Part shown: positions 51,270-59,520 of the stretch, one piece after another
How the letters are laid out: each line of letters starts with the position of its first letter
Numbering within the stretch: the first letter of the stretch is position 1
Source: Lacrimispora sphenoides JCM 1415
GTDB taxonomy: Bacteria; Bacillota; Clostridia; Lachnospirales; Lachnospiraceae
Length of the DNA stretch: 64,000 nt
Assembly (NCBI RefSeq): GCF_900105615.1
Contig: NZ_LT630003.1
Coordinates: 4,523,501-4,587,500 of the forward strand
Reading direction: 5' to 3'
Translations under genes and position numbers: made by a program
The notes under the pieces: model-generated
Told to the model about the DNA's origin: nothing
Database searches by the model: none
The model's input: the letters and a program-made list of their open reading frames with translations, nothing else

Positions 51270-53732
51270 GTGGATTCTGAAAATGATGCACATAGTGGCG
51301 TCCGATGTTCTTTGAGGGAAAACATATCAGCAAAACTGTTATCAATTCTTTCTCCAAATCGGCTCACATTTGCTTTTGTCCCTGTATATGAGCAACTATG
51401 CCACCTCCGTCTTTTTGAGGGCACACTGGGGCAGCACGAGCGTACACGGGCTAAGGAGAATGAATGGCTGATAGAAGAGGAAGAACGCCAGGGAACTTAT
51501 GTCTACACCTACCGCTATGACGACATGGGCAACCGGACCTTCTACTCAAAGACCCGAAACGGCACCGTTATAGAGAGCGCAGAATACACCTATAACGCCT
51601 CCAACCAGAAGATAAGTGCCAAACTTTATGACGGCAAGAAGAATACCACCATGAAGTATGAATATGATACCGATGGAAACCTGATTTCCGAGACAGGAAA
51701 GAAGGGAACCGATAAGGTAGAGCTGACCTATGATTACACGGTGGAAAACCGCTTAAAAGCCGTATTTGATGCGGATGAGCTTTTGGTGGCAGCAGCCTAT
51801 GACGGAGACGGAAACCACCTGTTCCAGTTGAACTATAACCTTCATACGGATGATGACTGGAAAGGAAACTCTGGCAACGGAAACGGAAATAACAAGGACA
51901 ACACCGGAAGTGGGAATAACGGAAACAGTGGAATAAGTGGAGTAATCAGTGAAGCGCTTTCTTCCGTTGTGGATTTCTTTACTGGAACAGTGGAAGAAAC
52001 CGCAGCAGAGCCAGAGACAGAAGCGAAGTCCAACGGGAACAAGAACAAGGACAAAGGCAATGACGGGAACGCCACTAATAATGGGAAAGGGAATGGCAAC
52101 GGAAAAGATAATTCCAGTGGGAATAACGGAAACAACGGAAACAGTGGGAATAATGGAAATGGAAATAACGGTAATAGCGGTAATGGTAACGGCAATACTG
52201 GAACCGGAAGTTCCAATAATGGATCTGATACCGCAAATGGAAGTGGAAACACCACCAATACCGGAGGAAGCCAGAACCAGAGCGGAATTCTGATGCCGAA
52301 AAAACCGGTTTCCGATGTGGAACAAGGACTAATTGATCTCATAAAAACCACAGGAAAGCATAAGAACTATGAGCTGATAGAATATGTCAATGATGTGAAC
52401 CGGGAATACACGGAAGTGTTAATGGAAGTGAACATTGACGGAGAAATGGATACGGCTTATACTTATGGAAATGAACGTCTTACCATAGAGCGTTTCACCG
52501 GCTGGACCGGTTATTATACCAATGATCCCAGAGGAAGCGTCACCGGGGTAACCGACAGCGAGGGAACCTTGTGGAAGTCCTACCGCTACAGCCCGACCGG
52601 AGATATTACTTTTGGAAAGCCAGAGTACAATAATAGTTATAGCTATAATGCGGAGGATTATAATCCGAATCTGGAAGTTCAGTATCTAAGGGCGAGATAT
52701 TATGACGTAGAACGTGGAGACTTCCTGACAGAGGACACCTACCTTGGAAAGCTGACAGACCCATTGACCTTAAACCGGTATAACTATGCGAAGAGTAGTC
52801 CACTAAATTATACGGATCCATCAGGAATGCTTTCTATACCGACAGAGAGAAGAGTCACGAATCAAAAGGAAGTAGCAAATCCGAGTAGTGCAACGCCAGT
52901 TCCAGGGTATGAGTCAGAGGTAGGATTCATGCAATTCCTAAATGGAACTAAGAGCCGTCTTGAGAAAGCAATACAAAAAGCAAAAGAAAGTCAGGCTGTT
53001 AAAACCTGTTTCCTTTATTCCAAAGGTGTCCAATATGGAATGTCAGATTTTTGGGAAATAGTAGATGGTGAAACGGTAGGGAGAGTATTGGCTTTATTTG
53101 GAAATGAGACTCAACTCTATACAGATGAGGAATATTGGAATAATCGTTCAGAAGCATTTTTAAATGCTTATAAAGGAATTGATTCTTCTTTAGCCTATAC
53201 CAATGCTAATGTTGAGGATTTTAGAGATGGAGTGTATTTGGGATATCATATTTCACTCGTTGCATTGATTCCAGTATTAAAGCAAGCAATAGCAGGCATA
53301 ATGCCCTCTGGATCAATGACTGCTCAGATTAAAGTACAAGGTTTAAACGGATACCAATATAATGCAACAGTAGAAATAGCTGGCAGTGCTGGCGGAGTTT
53401 CAGCAGGAGACATAGGTGCCGGGTTAATTATACAGCAGGTTACTGGTTCTGGAAGTGCGAAGGATATTGATAAGGGGGGATCTAAAACAGAAAAGCCAAA
53501 GGGCAAGGAAAATTCCAAACCAAGCAATAAACCATACAAGAATAATAAGGAGGCTAATAAACAAGCTCAAAAACATGGGTATAAAGATGCTCATGACTTA
53601 AAAAAAGATTATGTTGGAAAAGATAATATGTCAAAGTATGATATGAAATATGATACAAAAACTGGGGAAATATACTTAGAGAGTAAAGACGGAAAAATTC
53701 AGATTCCAACAGGATTAATAAATCAACCTTAA
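51270..53732 (+). CDS. Cassette 3: RHS C-terminal part with a third pretoxin and toxin
   Basis: 820 codons, but only the part from 51471 is RHS. It starts in the last YD repeats (matching 44511 in the big gene), runs through the Asn/Gly-rich hinge and the core (DPSG), then a pretoxin only distantly like that of cassettes 1 and 2. The tip is about 65 residues (KEANKQAQKHGYKDAHDLKKDY ... GKIQIPTGLI split). The first 67 codons are boundary-element sequence read through in frame. They are unlikely to be a real N-terminus, because copy A breaks this frame. No signal peptide. Probably a silent donor. Confidence 0.75.
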   Translation: MDSENDAHSGVRCSLRENISAKLLSILSPNRLTFAFVPVYEQLCHLRLFEGTLGQHERTRAKENEWLIEEEERQGTYVYTYRYDDMGNRTFYSKTRNGTVIESAEYTYNASNQKISAKLYDGKKNTTMKYEYDTDGNLISETGKKGTDKVELTYDYTVENRLKAVFDADELLVAAAYDGDGNHLFQLNYNLHTDDDWKGNSGNGNGNNKDNTGSGNNGNSGISGVISEALSSVVDFFTGTVEETAAEPETEAKSNGNKNKDKGNDGNATNNGKGNGNGKDNSSGNNGNNGNSGNNGNGNNGNSGNGNGNTGTGSSNNGSDTANGSGNTTNTGGSQNQSGILMPKKPVSDVEQGLIDLIKTTGKHKNYELIEYVNDVNREYTEVLMEVNIDGEMDTAYTYGNERLTIERFTGWTGYYTNDPRGSVTGVTDSEGTLWKSYRYSPTGDITFGKPEYNNSYSYNAEDYNPNLEVQYLRARYYDVERGDFLTEDTYLGKLTDPLTLNRYNYAKSSPLNYTDPSGMLSIPTERRVTNQKEVANPSSATPVPGYESEVGFMQFLNGTKSRLEKAIQKAKESQAVKTCFLYSKGVQYGMSDFWEIVDGETVGRVLALFGNETQLYTDEEYWNNRSEAFLNAYKGIDSSLAYTNANVEDFRDGVYLGYHISLVALIPVLKQAIAGIMPSGSMTAQIKVQGLNGYQYNATVEIAGSAGGVSAGDIGAGLIIQQVTGSGSAKDIDKGGSKTEKPKGKENSKPSNKPYKNNKEANKQAQKHGYKDAHDLKKDYVGKDNMSKYDMKYDTKTGEIYLESKDGKIQIPTGLINQP

Positions 53733-53759
53733 AATCAGGAAAGAGAGGCATAATTACAT

Positions 53760-54185
53760 ATGGATAATCTACCTCGCATTAATGTAAGTTTTGTAATTAG
53801 TGGGAAAAATATTGATTTTGAACAACTGAATGAAGCAGTAGATATCTTGCCAACAGAAACTAGAGGGGTTGATGACTGGCCAAAAGCAATAAGGAATAAT
53901 TTAAATCTCCCGGAAGAGCTACGTCCCCGATGTGAATGGAGTATATGCCAAGAAATGGAGCTATGTAAACAAGTAGAGATACCTATCAATAAAATTGTAG
54001 AACGATTAAAAGGAAAAGAACAAAAGCTTTTTGCGTTTTGCAAGAGAAATGAGTTGAAAAAAAGTTTAAGTATTACAATTCATGGAGAGGCAATGAATTT
54101 ACCGGAAGTTGTTCTTTCCTCCAATATTGTATCTTATTTTGGGAAGTTGGAAGTAGAAATAGGTTTTGACATATATGCCTATTAG
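53760..54185 (+). CDS. Immunity protein 3, DUF4279-like
   Basis: 141 residues. The pattern VSFVISGKNIDFEQLNEAVDILPTETR at the N-terminus, with the later CEWSICQE and alternating strands, fits DUF4279, a family common as immunity in polymorphic toxin loci. It is related to the immunity 4 gene (55741). It starts 27 bp after cassette 3, with AGAGAGG upstream. Role inferred from family and position. Confidence 0.7.
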   Translation: MDNLPRINVSFVISGKNIDFEQLNEAVDILPTETRGVDDWPKAIRNNLNLPEELRPRCEWSICQEMELCKQVEIPINKIVERLKGKEQKLFAFCKRNELKKSLSITIHGEAMNLPEVVLSSNIVSYFGKLEVEIGFDIYAY

Positions 54186-54240
54186 ACTACTAAAGCGGAT
54201 TAAAAGTATAAGATTGGTGAAAGACAAAATTTTTCAATTA

Positions 54241-54413
54241 TAGGTGGTGGTTCAGGTGTCGCTAGCAAAGCCTTGATATTCGCCAAATTCGTGGGATTCC
54301 GGTCACCTTGACTGTGTCAAGCCGTGAATCCGACCACCTAATGTAAAGTGTTCTCAAACACCCAGCACTGCTGGGCGAAGTAGACTGCCGGGTGGGGTTT
54401 TTGACCACCCGGC
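54241..54413 (+). repeat. Cassette-boundary element, copy C: long-range pair and twin hairpins
   Basis: TAGGTGGT (54241-54248) can pair with ACCACCTA (54333-54340). Then hairpin 1 CCCAGCACTGCTGGG (54361-54375) and hairpin 2 GCCGGGTGG / CCACCCGGC (54387-54395 with 54405-54413). Homology to copy A continues through 54820 (the 70-bp block) and on to about 55490. Confidence 0.7.
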
Positions 54414-54752
54414 TTTCTCCTGCTCTATTTTCGACCCAGTCAATATGCTTGGAATTTTCCTGAAAAATGGACTTTGAAAAATGATGCGCATAGTGGCCTC
54501 CTCTGTTCTTTAGTGGAAGACATATTAGCAAAACCGTTATCAGTTCTTTCTTCAAATCGGCTCACATTTGCGTTTGGCTCCATATATGAGCAACTATGCC
54601 ACCTCTGCTTTTTTGAGGGTACACTGGGGCGATACGAGCGTACACGGGCTAAGGAGAATGAATTACTGATAGGAGATGCGGTTAGGGTAGAAACTTGCTT
54701 GGAGGGGCATTTAAAGTTGTCATGAAAATGTAAGAAAAAATTCTGATGATGC

Positions 54753-54820
54753 AAGCTGAACCCCTCTTTTCAAAAAAACCGATCATGGTAAAATGGGCAA
54801 ACCGGGGGTTATAGGGGGAA
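54753..54820 (+). repeat. 70-bp repeat block, copy 3 of 3
   Basis: Same block as at 47790 and 48964; the match to the 47790 copy is close over its full length. Confidence 0.65.
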
Positions 54821-54912
54821 GAATGAACCTCATCTCTTTAGGATTTGGCAGTAAACGAAAAAACAGCCACTGATTCCGTGATAGGACGCAGTGTCTGGTC
54901 TTTTTTTCTGCC

Positions 54913-55178
54913 TTATAGCTTTTTAATGTACTTCATGATTCGGATTCCGTCAGCGATGCCACAGGAGTACAGATAGGATTCATTTTCAGCCATTTGAAGC
55001 CCTTGAAGTTCCATGTATCTGTTTAGGATATCCCACTCCTTTTTGGGGAGCTTCTTGAGAATAGATTCTGCCTCTTCAAAAAATAGCGATTCTGATTCGC
55101 GGTTTTTTCTCTCTTTCTGGTGTAAAGCATATCAATTCTCTCCATAATTACCAGATCTATAAGTTCTTGCTCATCCAT
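54913..55178 (-). pseudogene. Decayed small gene, copy 2
   Basis: Starts MDEQELIDLVIMERIDML, then the frame shifts near TTTACACCAG, a different place from copy 1. It resumes in another frame as SLFFEEAESILKKLPKKEWD and ends GIADGIRIMKYIKKL. Two copies broken at different points show that the gene was intact when the element was duplicated. A minus-strand terminator (CAGACACTG / CAGTGGCTG followed by TTTTTT) lies at about 54857-54894. Confidence 0.7.
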
Positions 55179-55207
55179 GATCTTTTCTCCTTTGAGCCTA
55201 ACGATAC

Positions 55208-55245
55208 TGTGACAAGCCTTAGAAGTCGATACCACTATGTGACAA
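55208..55245 (-). promoter_or_regulatory. Direct repeat TTGTCACA upstream of decayed small gene, copy 2
   Basis: Two TTGTCACA on the minus strand (55245-55238, 55215-55208), 30 bases apart, the same layout as at 48312-48349 but with a T-to-C change in both units. Confidence 0.5.
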
Positions 55246-55480
55246 ATCAAGCTCCAGCTTTTGTAGCATTCCTGACAATTCGAAAAAATTTATTCAGAAT
55301 GACTTGCAATCACCATAAACCAGAGGTAACATACACCAACCTTGAAAAAGGATTACCCTGTAAAATCTTGGGTTTTGGGATTGGATAGGCTTAACCCCCC
55401 TTGCGATTATCGTAGCCTTGTGCGTAAATCGGTAAATAACGCTTATCAGCTGAGGTTGCCGGTAGTTTTATCATTTCAAG

Positions 55481-55744
55481 ATGGAGACAAATAATAATGT
55501 TTACAGCTATAATGCAGAGGATTACAACCCGAATCTGGAGTTCCAGTACTTAAGGGCGAGATATTATGATGTAGAACATGGAGATTTCCTAACAGAGGAT
55601 ACCTATCTGGGCAAGCTGATAGACCCATTAAGCCTGAACCGGTACAACTATGTAAAGTCTAGCCCGCTTAACTACACAAAATCAAAGATAGTAGCATCCA
55701 AATACATACGGGATTATTACGATAGAAAGAGGGGAATATATTGA
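55481..55744 (+). pseudogene. Cassette 4: RHS core fragment with toxin deleted
   Basis: From about 55491 the sequence is the end of an RHS core (NVYSYNAEDYNPNLEFQYLR ... RYNYVKSSPLNYT split). It breaks off just where DPSG would follow. Only about 20 unrelated residues remain (KSKIVASKYIRDYYDRKRG) before the stop, which overlaps the immunity 4 start. The pretoxin and nearly all of the toxin are gone. Upstream it is joined directly to the boundary element. Confidence 0.75.
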
Positions 55745-56142
55745 TACCAAAAATCAAAGTTATTTTTTATATGGTAGGTGATAATGCGGATATTAATGCT
55801 ATAACTGAAGAACTTGATTTACAACCTACAAAGACACGAAAGAAAAGTGAATGGCCTCGCGCATCTATCTTAGTAGGATTAGCACAGGATACTTGGTCGT
55901 TACAAACAGAAAAGGAGGAAAGTAAAGCTGTTTCAGTTCAAATGGATAAATTGCAAGGCGTTCTTTTACCCAAGGTAGATATTATAAAGAAACTTAGTAG
56001 AAAATATTCATTAGAGACGAGTGTGACAGTAGTGATTGAAATGGAAACTGGAGATGGACCAGAAATGGTTTTATCAAAAAAAAATATACAATTTTTATCC
56101 TCAATTAATGCAGAAGTTGCTTTTGACCTGTATATTGATTAA
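55741..56142 (+). CDS. Immunity protein 4, DUF4279-like (orphan)
   Basis: 133 residues, start TTG 55741 after GAGGGG; overlaps the previous frame as TTGA. The pattern VIFYMVGDNADINAITEELDLQPTKTR with SEWPRAS is that of DUF4279 and parallels immunity 3. Its toxin has been lost, so it would be an orphan immunity gene, kept perhaps against kin that still carry the toxin. Confidence 0.7.
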   Translation: MIPKIKVIFYMVGDNADINAITEELDLQPTKTRKKSEWPRASILVGLAQDTWSLQTEKEESKAVSVQMDKLQGVLLPKVDIIKKLSRKYSLETSVTVVIEMETGDGPEMVLSKKNIQFLSSINAEVAFDLYID

Positions 56143-56249
56143 ATTTGGGCTGTACTTTCAGACTTTCGAGTTTCCCTAAAAGGTATGAGTGTAAGCGAGC
56201 AACTCCTCAACAAACAAAATCCAATAAAATGCAAATCCCCTTCAACTCC

Positions 56250-56278
56250 TTGACAACCCGCCCGTTTCCATGTATACT
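56250..56278 (+). promoter_or_regulatory. Promoter of the SRP RNA gene
   Basis: TTGACA (56250-56255), a 17-base spacer, TATACT (56273-56278): near consensus. The expected transcript start is about 30 bases before the mature RNA, so 5' processing is implied. Confidence 0.75.
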
Positions 56279-56312
56279 AAAGTGCGATTAAACCAATACA
56301 TGTCATAAAGTT

Positions 56313-56576
56313 TCCGTGCAGCCGGGGAGATAGCGGTGCCCTGTACCTGCAATCCGCTCTAGCAGGGGTGATGTCTCACCCCGGGCTGCCTATTGCAGGG
56401 CTGCCCCTGGTAAGTGGCGATGACGTTTGGGTCTTACGCAACAGATCTTCATGAACCGTGTCAGGGCAGGAATGCAGCAGCACTAAGTGAAACCTTCTGT
56501 GTGCCGTGAGGGTGCCTGGACCGAGTTAACTGCCAGGGTAACGCCTGTGATAGCGGTTCAAAGTGAGACGCACGGA
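56313..56576 (+). ncRNA. ffs: Signal recognition particle RNA (large Firmicutes type)
   Basis: About 264 bases; the ends pair (TCCGTGC at 56313 with GCACGGA at 56570). Domain IV with the Ffh-binding loop is recognised from GTGTCAGGGCAGGAATGCAGCAGCAC split near 56459-56484. The 5' Alu-like domain is the GC-rich block from 56320 to about 56410. Its place upstream of dnaX is usual in Bacilli and Clostridia. Confidence 0.9.
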
Positions 56577-56696
56577 TTAAAAATATAAAGAATTATCAGA
56601 CGCCGGAGAGCAGGAAACTGTTTTGCGGTGTCTTTTGCAATGTGTGATTACCATTTTTAATATTTTCTTACATTTCTTATGAAATAAAGTTTTCCC

Positions 56697-56742
56697 TTGC
56701 CCCATATTCCCCTTTGTATTATAATTATAAAATGGGTATAAT
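56697..56742 (+). promoter_or_regulatory. Two overlapping promoters of the phosphofructokinase gene
   Basis: TTGCCC-N17-TATAAT (56697 to 56725) and TTGTAT-N17-TATAAT (56714 to 56742), shifted by 17 bases, about 50 bases before ATG 56792. Confidence 0.6.
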
Positions 56743-56791
56743 ACTACCTATTTCCTAATGACAAATCTAATCAAAAAAGAGGTGTGCTTTC

Positions 56792-57871
56792 ATGATAAGA
56801 ATTGGAATGCTTACAAGCGGAGGCGACTGCCAGAGCTTAAACGCCACCATGCGAGGCGTAGCAAAGGCACTGTACCGGATGCTCGGCGATATTGAGATTG
56901 TTGGATTTGAGGATGGCTACAAAGGGCTGATTTATGAGGAGTACCGTGTAATGAAGCCGGATAACTTTTCCGGGATTCTTACAACGGGTGGGACAATCCT
57001 TGGTACTTCCAGACAGCCATTTAAACTTATGCGGACACCTGATGAGAACGGTCTTAATAAAGTAGAAGCTATGAAGCACACCTATAGAAAGCTGAAACTG
57101 GAATGCCTGGTGGTATTAGGCGGCAATGGAAGTCAGAAAACAGCCAATCTCCTTCGGGAAGAGGGGCTGAATGTAGTATCCCTTCCCAAAACCATTGATA
57201 ATGATTTATGGGGAACCGATATTACCTTTGGTTTCCAGAGCGCTGTCAATGTGGCTACCAATGCCATTGATTGCATCCATACAACGGCAGCTTCCCATGG
57301 ACGAGTCTTCATCGTGGAGGTCATGGGACACAAGGTCGGATGGCTTACCCTGCATGCAGGGATTGCAGGCGGGGCTGATATCATCCTACTGCCGGAGATC
57401 CCGTATGATCTGGATATCGTAATAAAGGCATTAAAGAGCAGGGCCCAAAACGGTAAGAAGTTTTCCATTCTTGCTGTGGCGGAAGGGGCAATTTCCAAGG
57501 AAGATGCCTGCCTGACGAAAAAGGAATTGAAAGAAAAAAAGAAGAATGGAGTGGTTTATCCCTCTGTAGCATATGAGATCGGGGCTCAGATCACGGAACG
57601 TACCGGACAGGAAGTGCGGGTTACCGTACCGGGTCATATGCAGAGAGGCGGCGACCCATGCCCCTACGACAGAGTGCTTTCCACCCGCCTTGGGGCTGAG
57701 GCAGCTAAGCTCATAAATAACAAAGAATACGGATATATGGTAGCGGTGAAAAACAATGATATTGTTAAGATTCCGTTAGCCGATGTAGCCGGAAAATTAA
57801 AAACCGTCGATCCGGAAGGCTCTATCGTTAAGGAGGCCAAGATGATAGGCATTAGCTTCGGCGACGAATAA
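56792..57871 (+). CDS. pfkA: 6-phosphofructokinase, PPi- or mixed-substrate-like
   Basis: 359 residues. Phosphorylates fructose-6-P in glycolysis. The N-terminal GMLTSGGDCQSLNATMRG, TTGGTILGTSRQPF, VVLGGNGSQKTAN and catalytic LPKTIDNDLWGTD are clear. ATP-specific bacterial enzymes have Gly where this one has Lys in PKTIDND, a mark of PPi-dependent and mixed-substrate enzymes. The Gly in GGNGS, however, is the ATP-type residue. The phosphate donor therefore cannot be assigned. It is longer than E. coli PfkA (320). AAGAGGTG precedes ATG. dnaX follows after 13 bp. Confidence 0.9.
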   Translation: MIRIGMLTSGGDCQSLNATMRGVAKALYRMLGDIEIVGFEDGYKGLIYEEYRVMKPDNFSGILTTGGTILGTSRQPFKLMRTPDENGLNKVEAMKHTYRKLKLECLVVLGGNGSQKTANLLREEGLNVVSLPKTIDNDLWGTDITFGFQSAVNVATNAIDCIHTTAASHGRVFIVEVMGHKVGWLTLHAGIAGGADIILLPEIPYDLDIVIKALKSRAQNGKKFSILAVAEGAISKEDACLTKKELKEKKKNGVVYPSVAYEIGAQITERTGQEVRVTVPGHMQRGGDPCPYDRVLSTRLGAEAAKLINNKEYGYMVAVKNNDIVKIPLADVAGKLKTVDPEGSIVKEAKMIGISFGDE

Positions 57872-57884
57872 GGAGTTAACAGGC

Positions 57885-59480
57885 ATGTCATATACGGCAT
57901 TGTATCGGAAATGGCGCCCCCCTTCCTTCTCGGATGTAAAGGGTCAGGACCATATCGTACAGACATTGAAAAACCAGATAGTATCCGGGCGTATCGGGCA
58001 TGCGTATCTGTTTTGCGGAACAAGAGGAACCGGTAAGACCAGTATTGCAAAGATCTTTGCAAAAGCGGTTAACTGTGAACACCCTGCAGACGGAAGTCCC
58101 TGCGGGGAATGCCAGACCTGTAAGAACATTGCAGCCGGCGCATCCCTTAACGTGGTTGAAATTGATGCTGCGTCAAACAATGGCGTGGAGAATATCAGGG
58201 AGATAAGGGATGAAGTTCAGTATCCTCCTACGGAAGGCAAATATCGGGTTTATATCATCGATGAGGTTCATATGCTTTCTACAGGAGCATTTAATGCACT
58301 GTTAAAGACATTGGAAGAACCCCCATCTTATATTATATTTATTCTGGCGACTACGGAAGTCCAGAAGATTCCGGTGACGGTCCTGTCACGGTGCCAGCGG
58401 TATGATTTTAAGCGCATTACGGTGGAAATCATTGTAGAGCATTTAAAAGAGCTGACTGCAGCAGAACATATCCAGGTAGAAGACCGGGCCCTTACTTATA
58501 TTGCCAAGGCAGCTGACGGGGCGTTGCGTGATGCCTTAAGTCTCCTGGACCAGTGTATTGCATTTCATTACGGAGAGCTACTTACCTATGACAATGTCCT
58601 TGATGTCCTGGGAGCCGTAGACATCACCGTGTTTGGAACAATGTTCCGTGCAATCGTGGAAAACCGGACAAAAGACTGTATAACCAGTCTTGAAGAGCTG
58701 GTGATCCAGGGTAGGGAGCTGGGCCAGTTTGTTATTGATTTTATCTGGTACTTAAGAAACCTTTTAATATTAAAATCCGTTGATAATGCAGAGAATCTGC
58801 TTGATATGTCAACAGAGAACCAAAACCTGTTAAAAGAGGACAGCAAGCTAACGGACAACGAAACACTCTTACGGTATATCCGGGTGTTTTCCGATCTTTC
58901 CAATCAGCTTCGCTATGCTTTCCAGAAAAGAGTCCTGATTGAGGTAGCCTTGATCAAGCTGACCCGCCCTCAGATGGAACAGAATCTGGATTCCATACTT
59001 CAACGGATCAGCAATATAGAAAAACAGCTGGAAAGCGGTATTGTAGTAAATACTTCTCCGGATACCTTAAACGCGGGGGAAGGAAACGGCGGCAGTAATG
59101 CCGCTGTCCCAGAATTAACCCCTGCAGAGCGGGTGGCTCTTCCCAAAGGCCAGTTGGAGGATTTAAATCTGATCCGAAGTGAATGGGGAAAGATCATTCG
59201 GGAACTGGGAGGACCTATCCGTGCCAGCTTCCGGGATACGGTTGTAGAACCAGCAGGAGAGAGTTGTCTTTGCGTTGTTTTTTCCGATCAAAGCAATTAT
59301 ATGATCGGAAGCAGGGATACAACAGTAGCAGCGATTGAGCGGTATGTGGAAGACCATTACCAAAAGTCCATAACCTTTAAGACCAGGCTTCTGGGCGGAG
59401 GGGAACGGCTAGATACCGTTTATGTCAGCGATGAAGAATTAAAAGCAAATATTTTAATGGATATAACAATAGAAGATTAA
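57885..59480 (+). CDS. dnaX: DNA polymerase III subunits gamma/tau
   Basis: 531 residues. Clamp-loader ATPase. Walker A GTRGTGKTS near residue 46; zinc module CEHPADGSPCGECQTC at about 65-80; Walker B VYIIDEVHML; sensor 1 ILATTEVQKIP; C-terminal tau part from about 370. I see no A-rich slippery run with a stem that would suggest programmed frameshifting. AAGGAGTTAACAGGC precedes ATG. Confidence 0.96.
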   Translation: MSYTALYRKWRPPSFSDVKGQDHIVQTLKNQIVSGRIGHAYLFCGTRGTGKTSIAKIFAKAVNCEHPADGSPCGECQTCKNIAAGASLNVVEIDAASNNGVENIREIRDEVQYPPTEGKYRVYIIDEVHMLSTGAFNALLKTLEEPPSYIIFILATTEVQKIPVTVLSRCQRYDFKRITVEIIVEHLKELTAAEHIQVEDRALTYIAKAADGALRDALSLLDQCIAFHYGELLTYDNVLDVLGAVDITVFGTMFRAIVENRTKDCITSLEELVIQGRELGQFVIDFIWYLRNLLILKSVDNAENLLDMSTENQNLLKEDSKLTDNETLLRYIRVFSDLSNQLRYAFQKRVLIEVALIKLTRPQMEQNLDSILQRISNIEKQLESGIVVNTSPDTLNAGEGNGGSNAAVPELTPAERVALPKGQLEDLNLIRSEWGKIIRELGGPIRASFRDTVVEPAGESCLCVVFSDQSNYMIGSRDTTVAAIERYVEDHYQKSITFKTRLLGGGERLDTVYVSDEELKANILMDITIED

Positions 59481-59520
59481 AAAATCATAAAATCATAAAA
59501 ATAGCAGGAGGACATACACC

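Noticed and set aside
54474..54725. Conserved short plus-strand frame in boundary element copies B and C
   Set aside because: Copy A has indels that break the frame while keeping the bases around them, so conservation appears to be at the nucleotide level, not of a protein.
54262..54754. Minus-strand frames in the boundary elements (also at 51133-51424)
   Set aside because: Similar between copies only because the DNA is similar; no start sites and the frame is not kept in copy A.
57885..59480. Programmed frameshift in dnaX producing gamma
   Set aside because: No A-rich slippery heptamer with a following stem was seen in the expected region.
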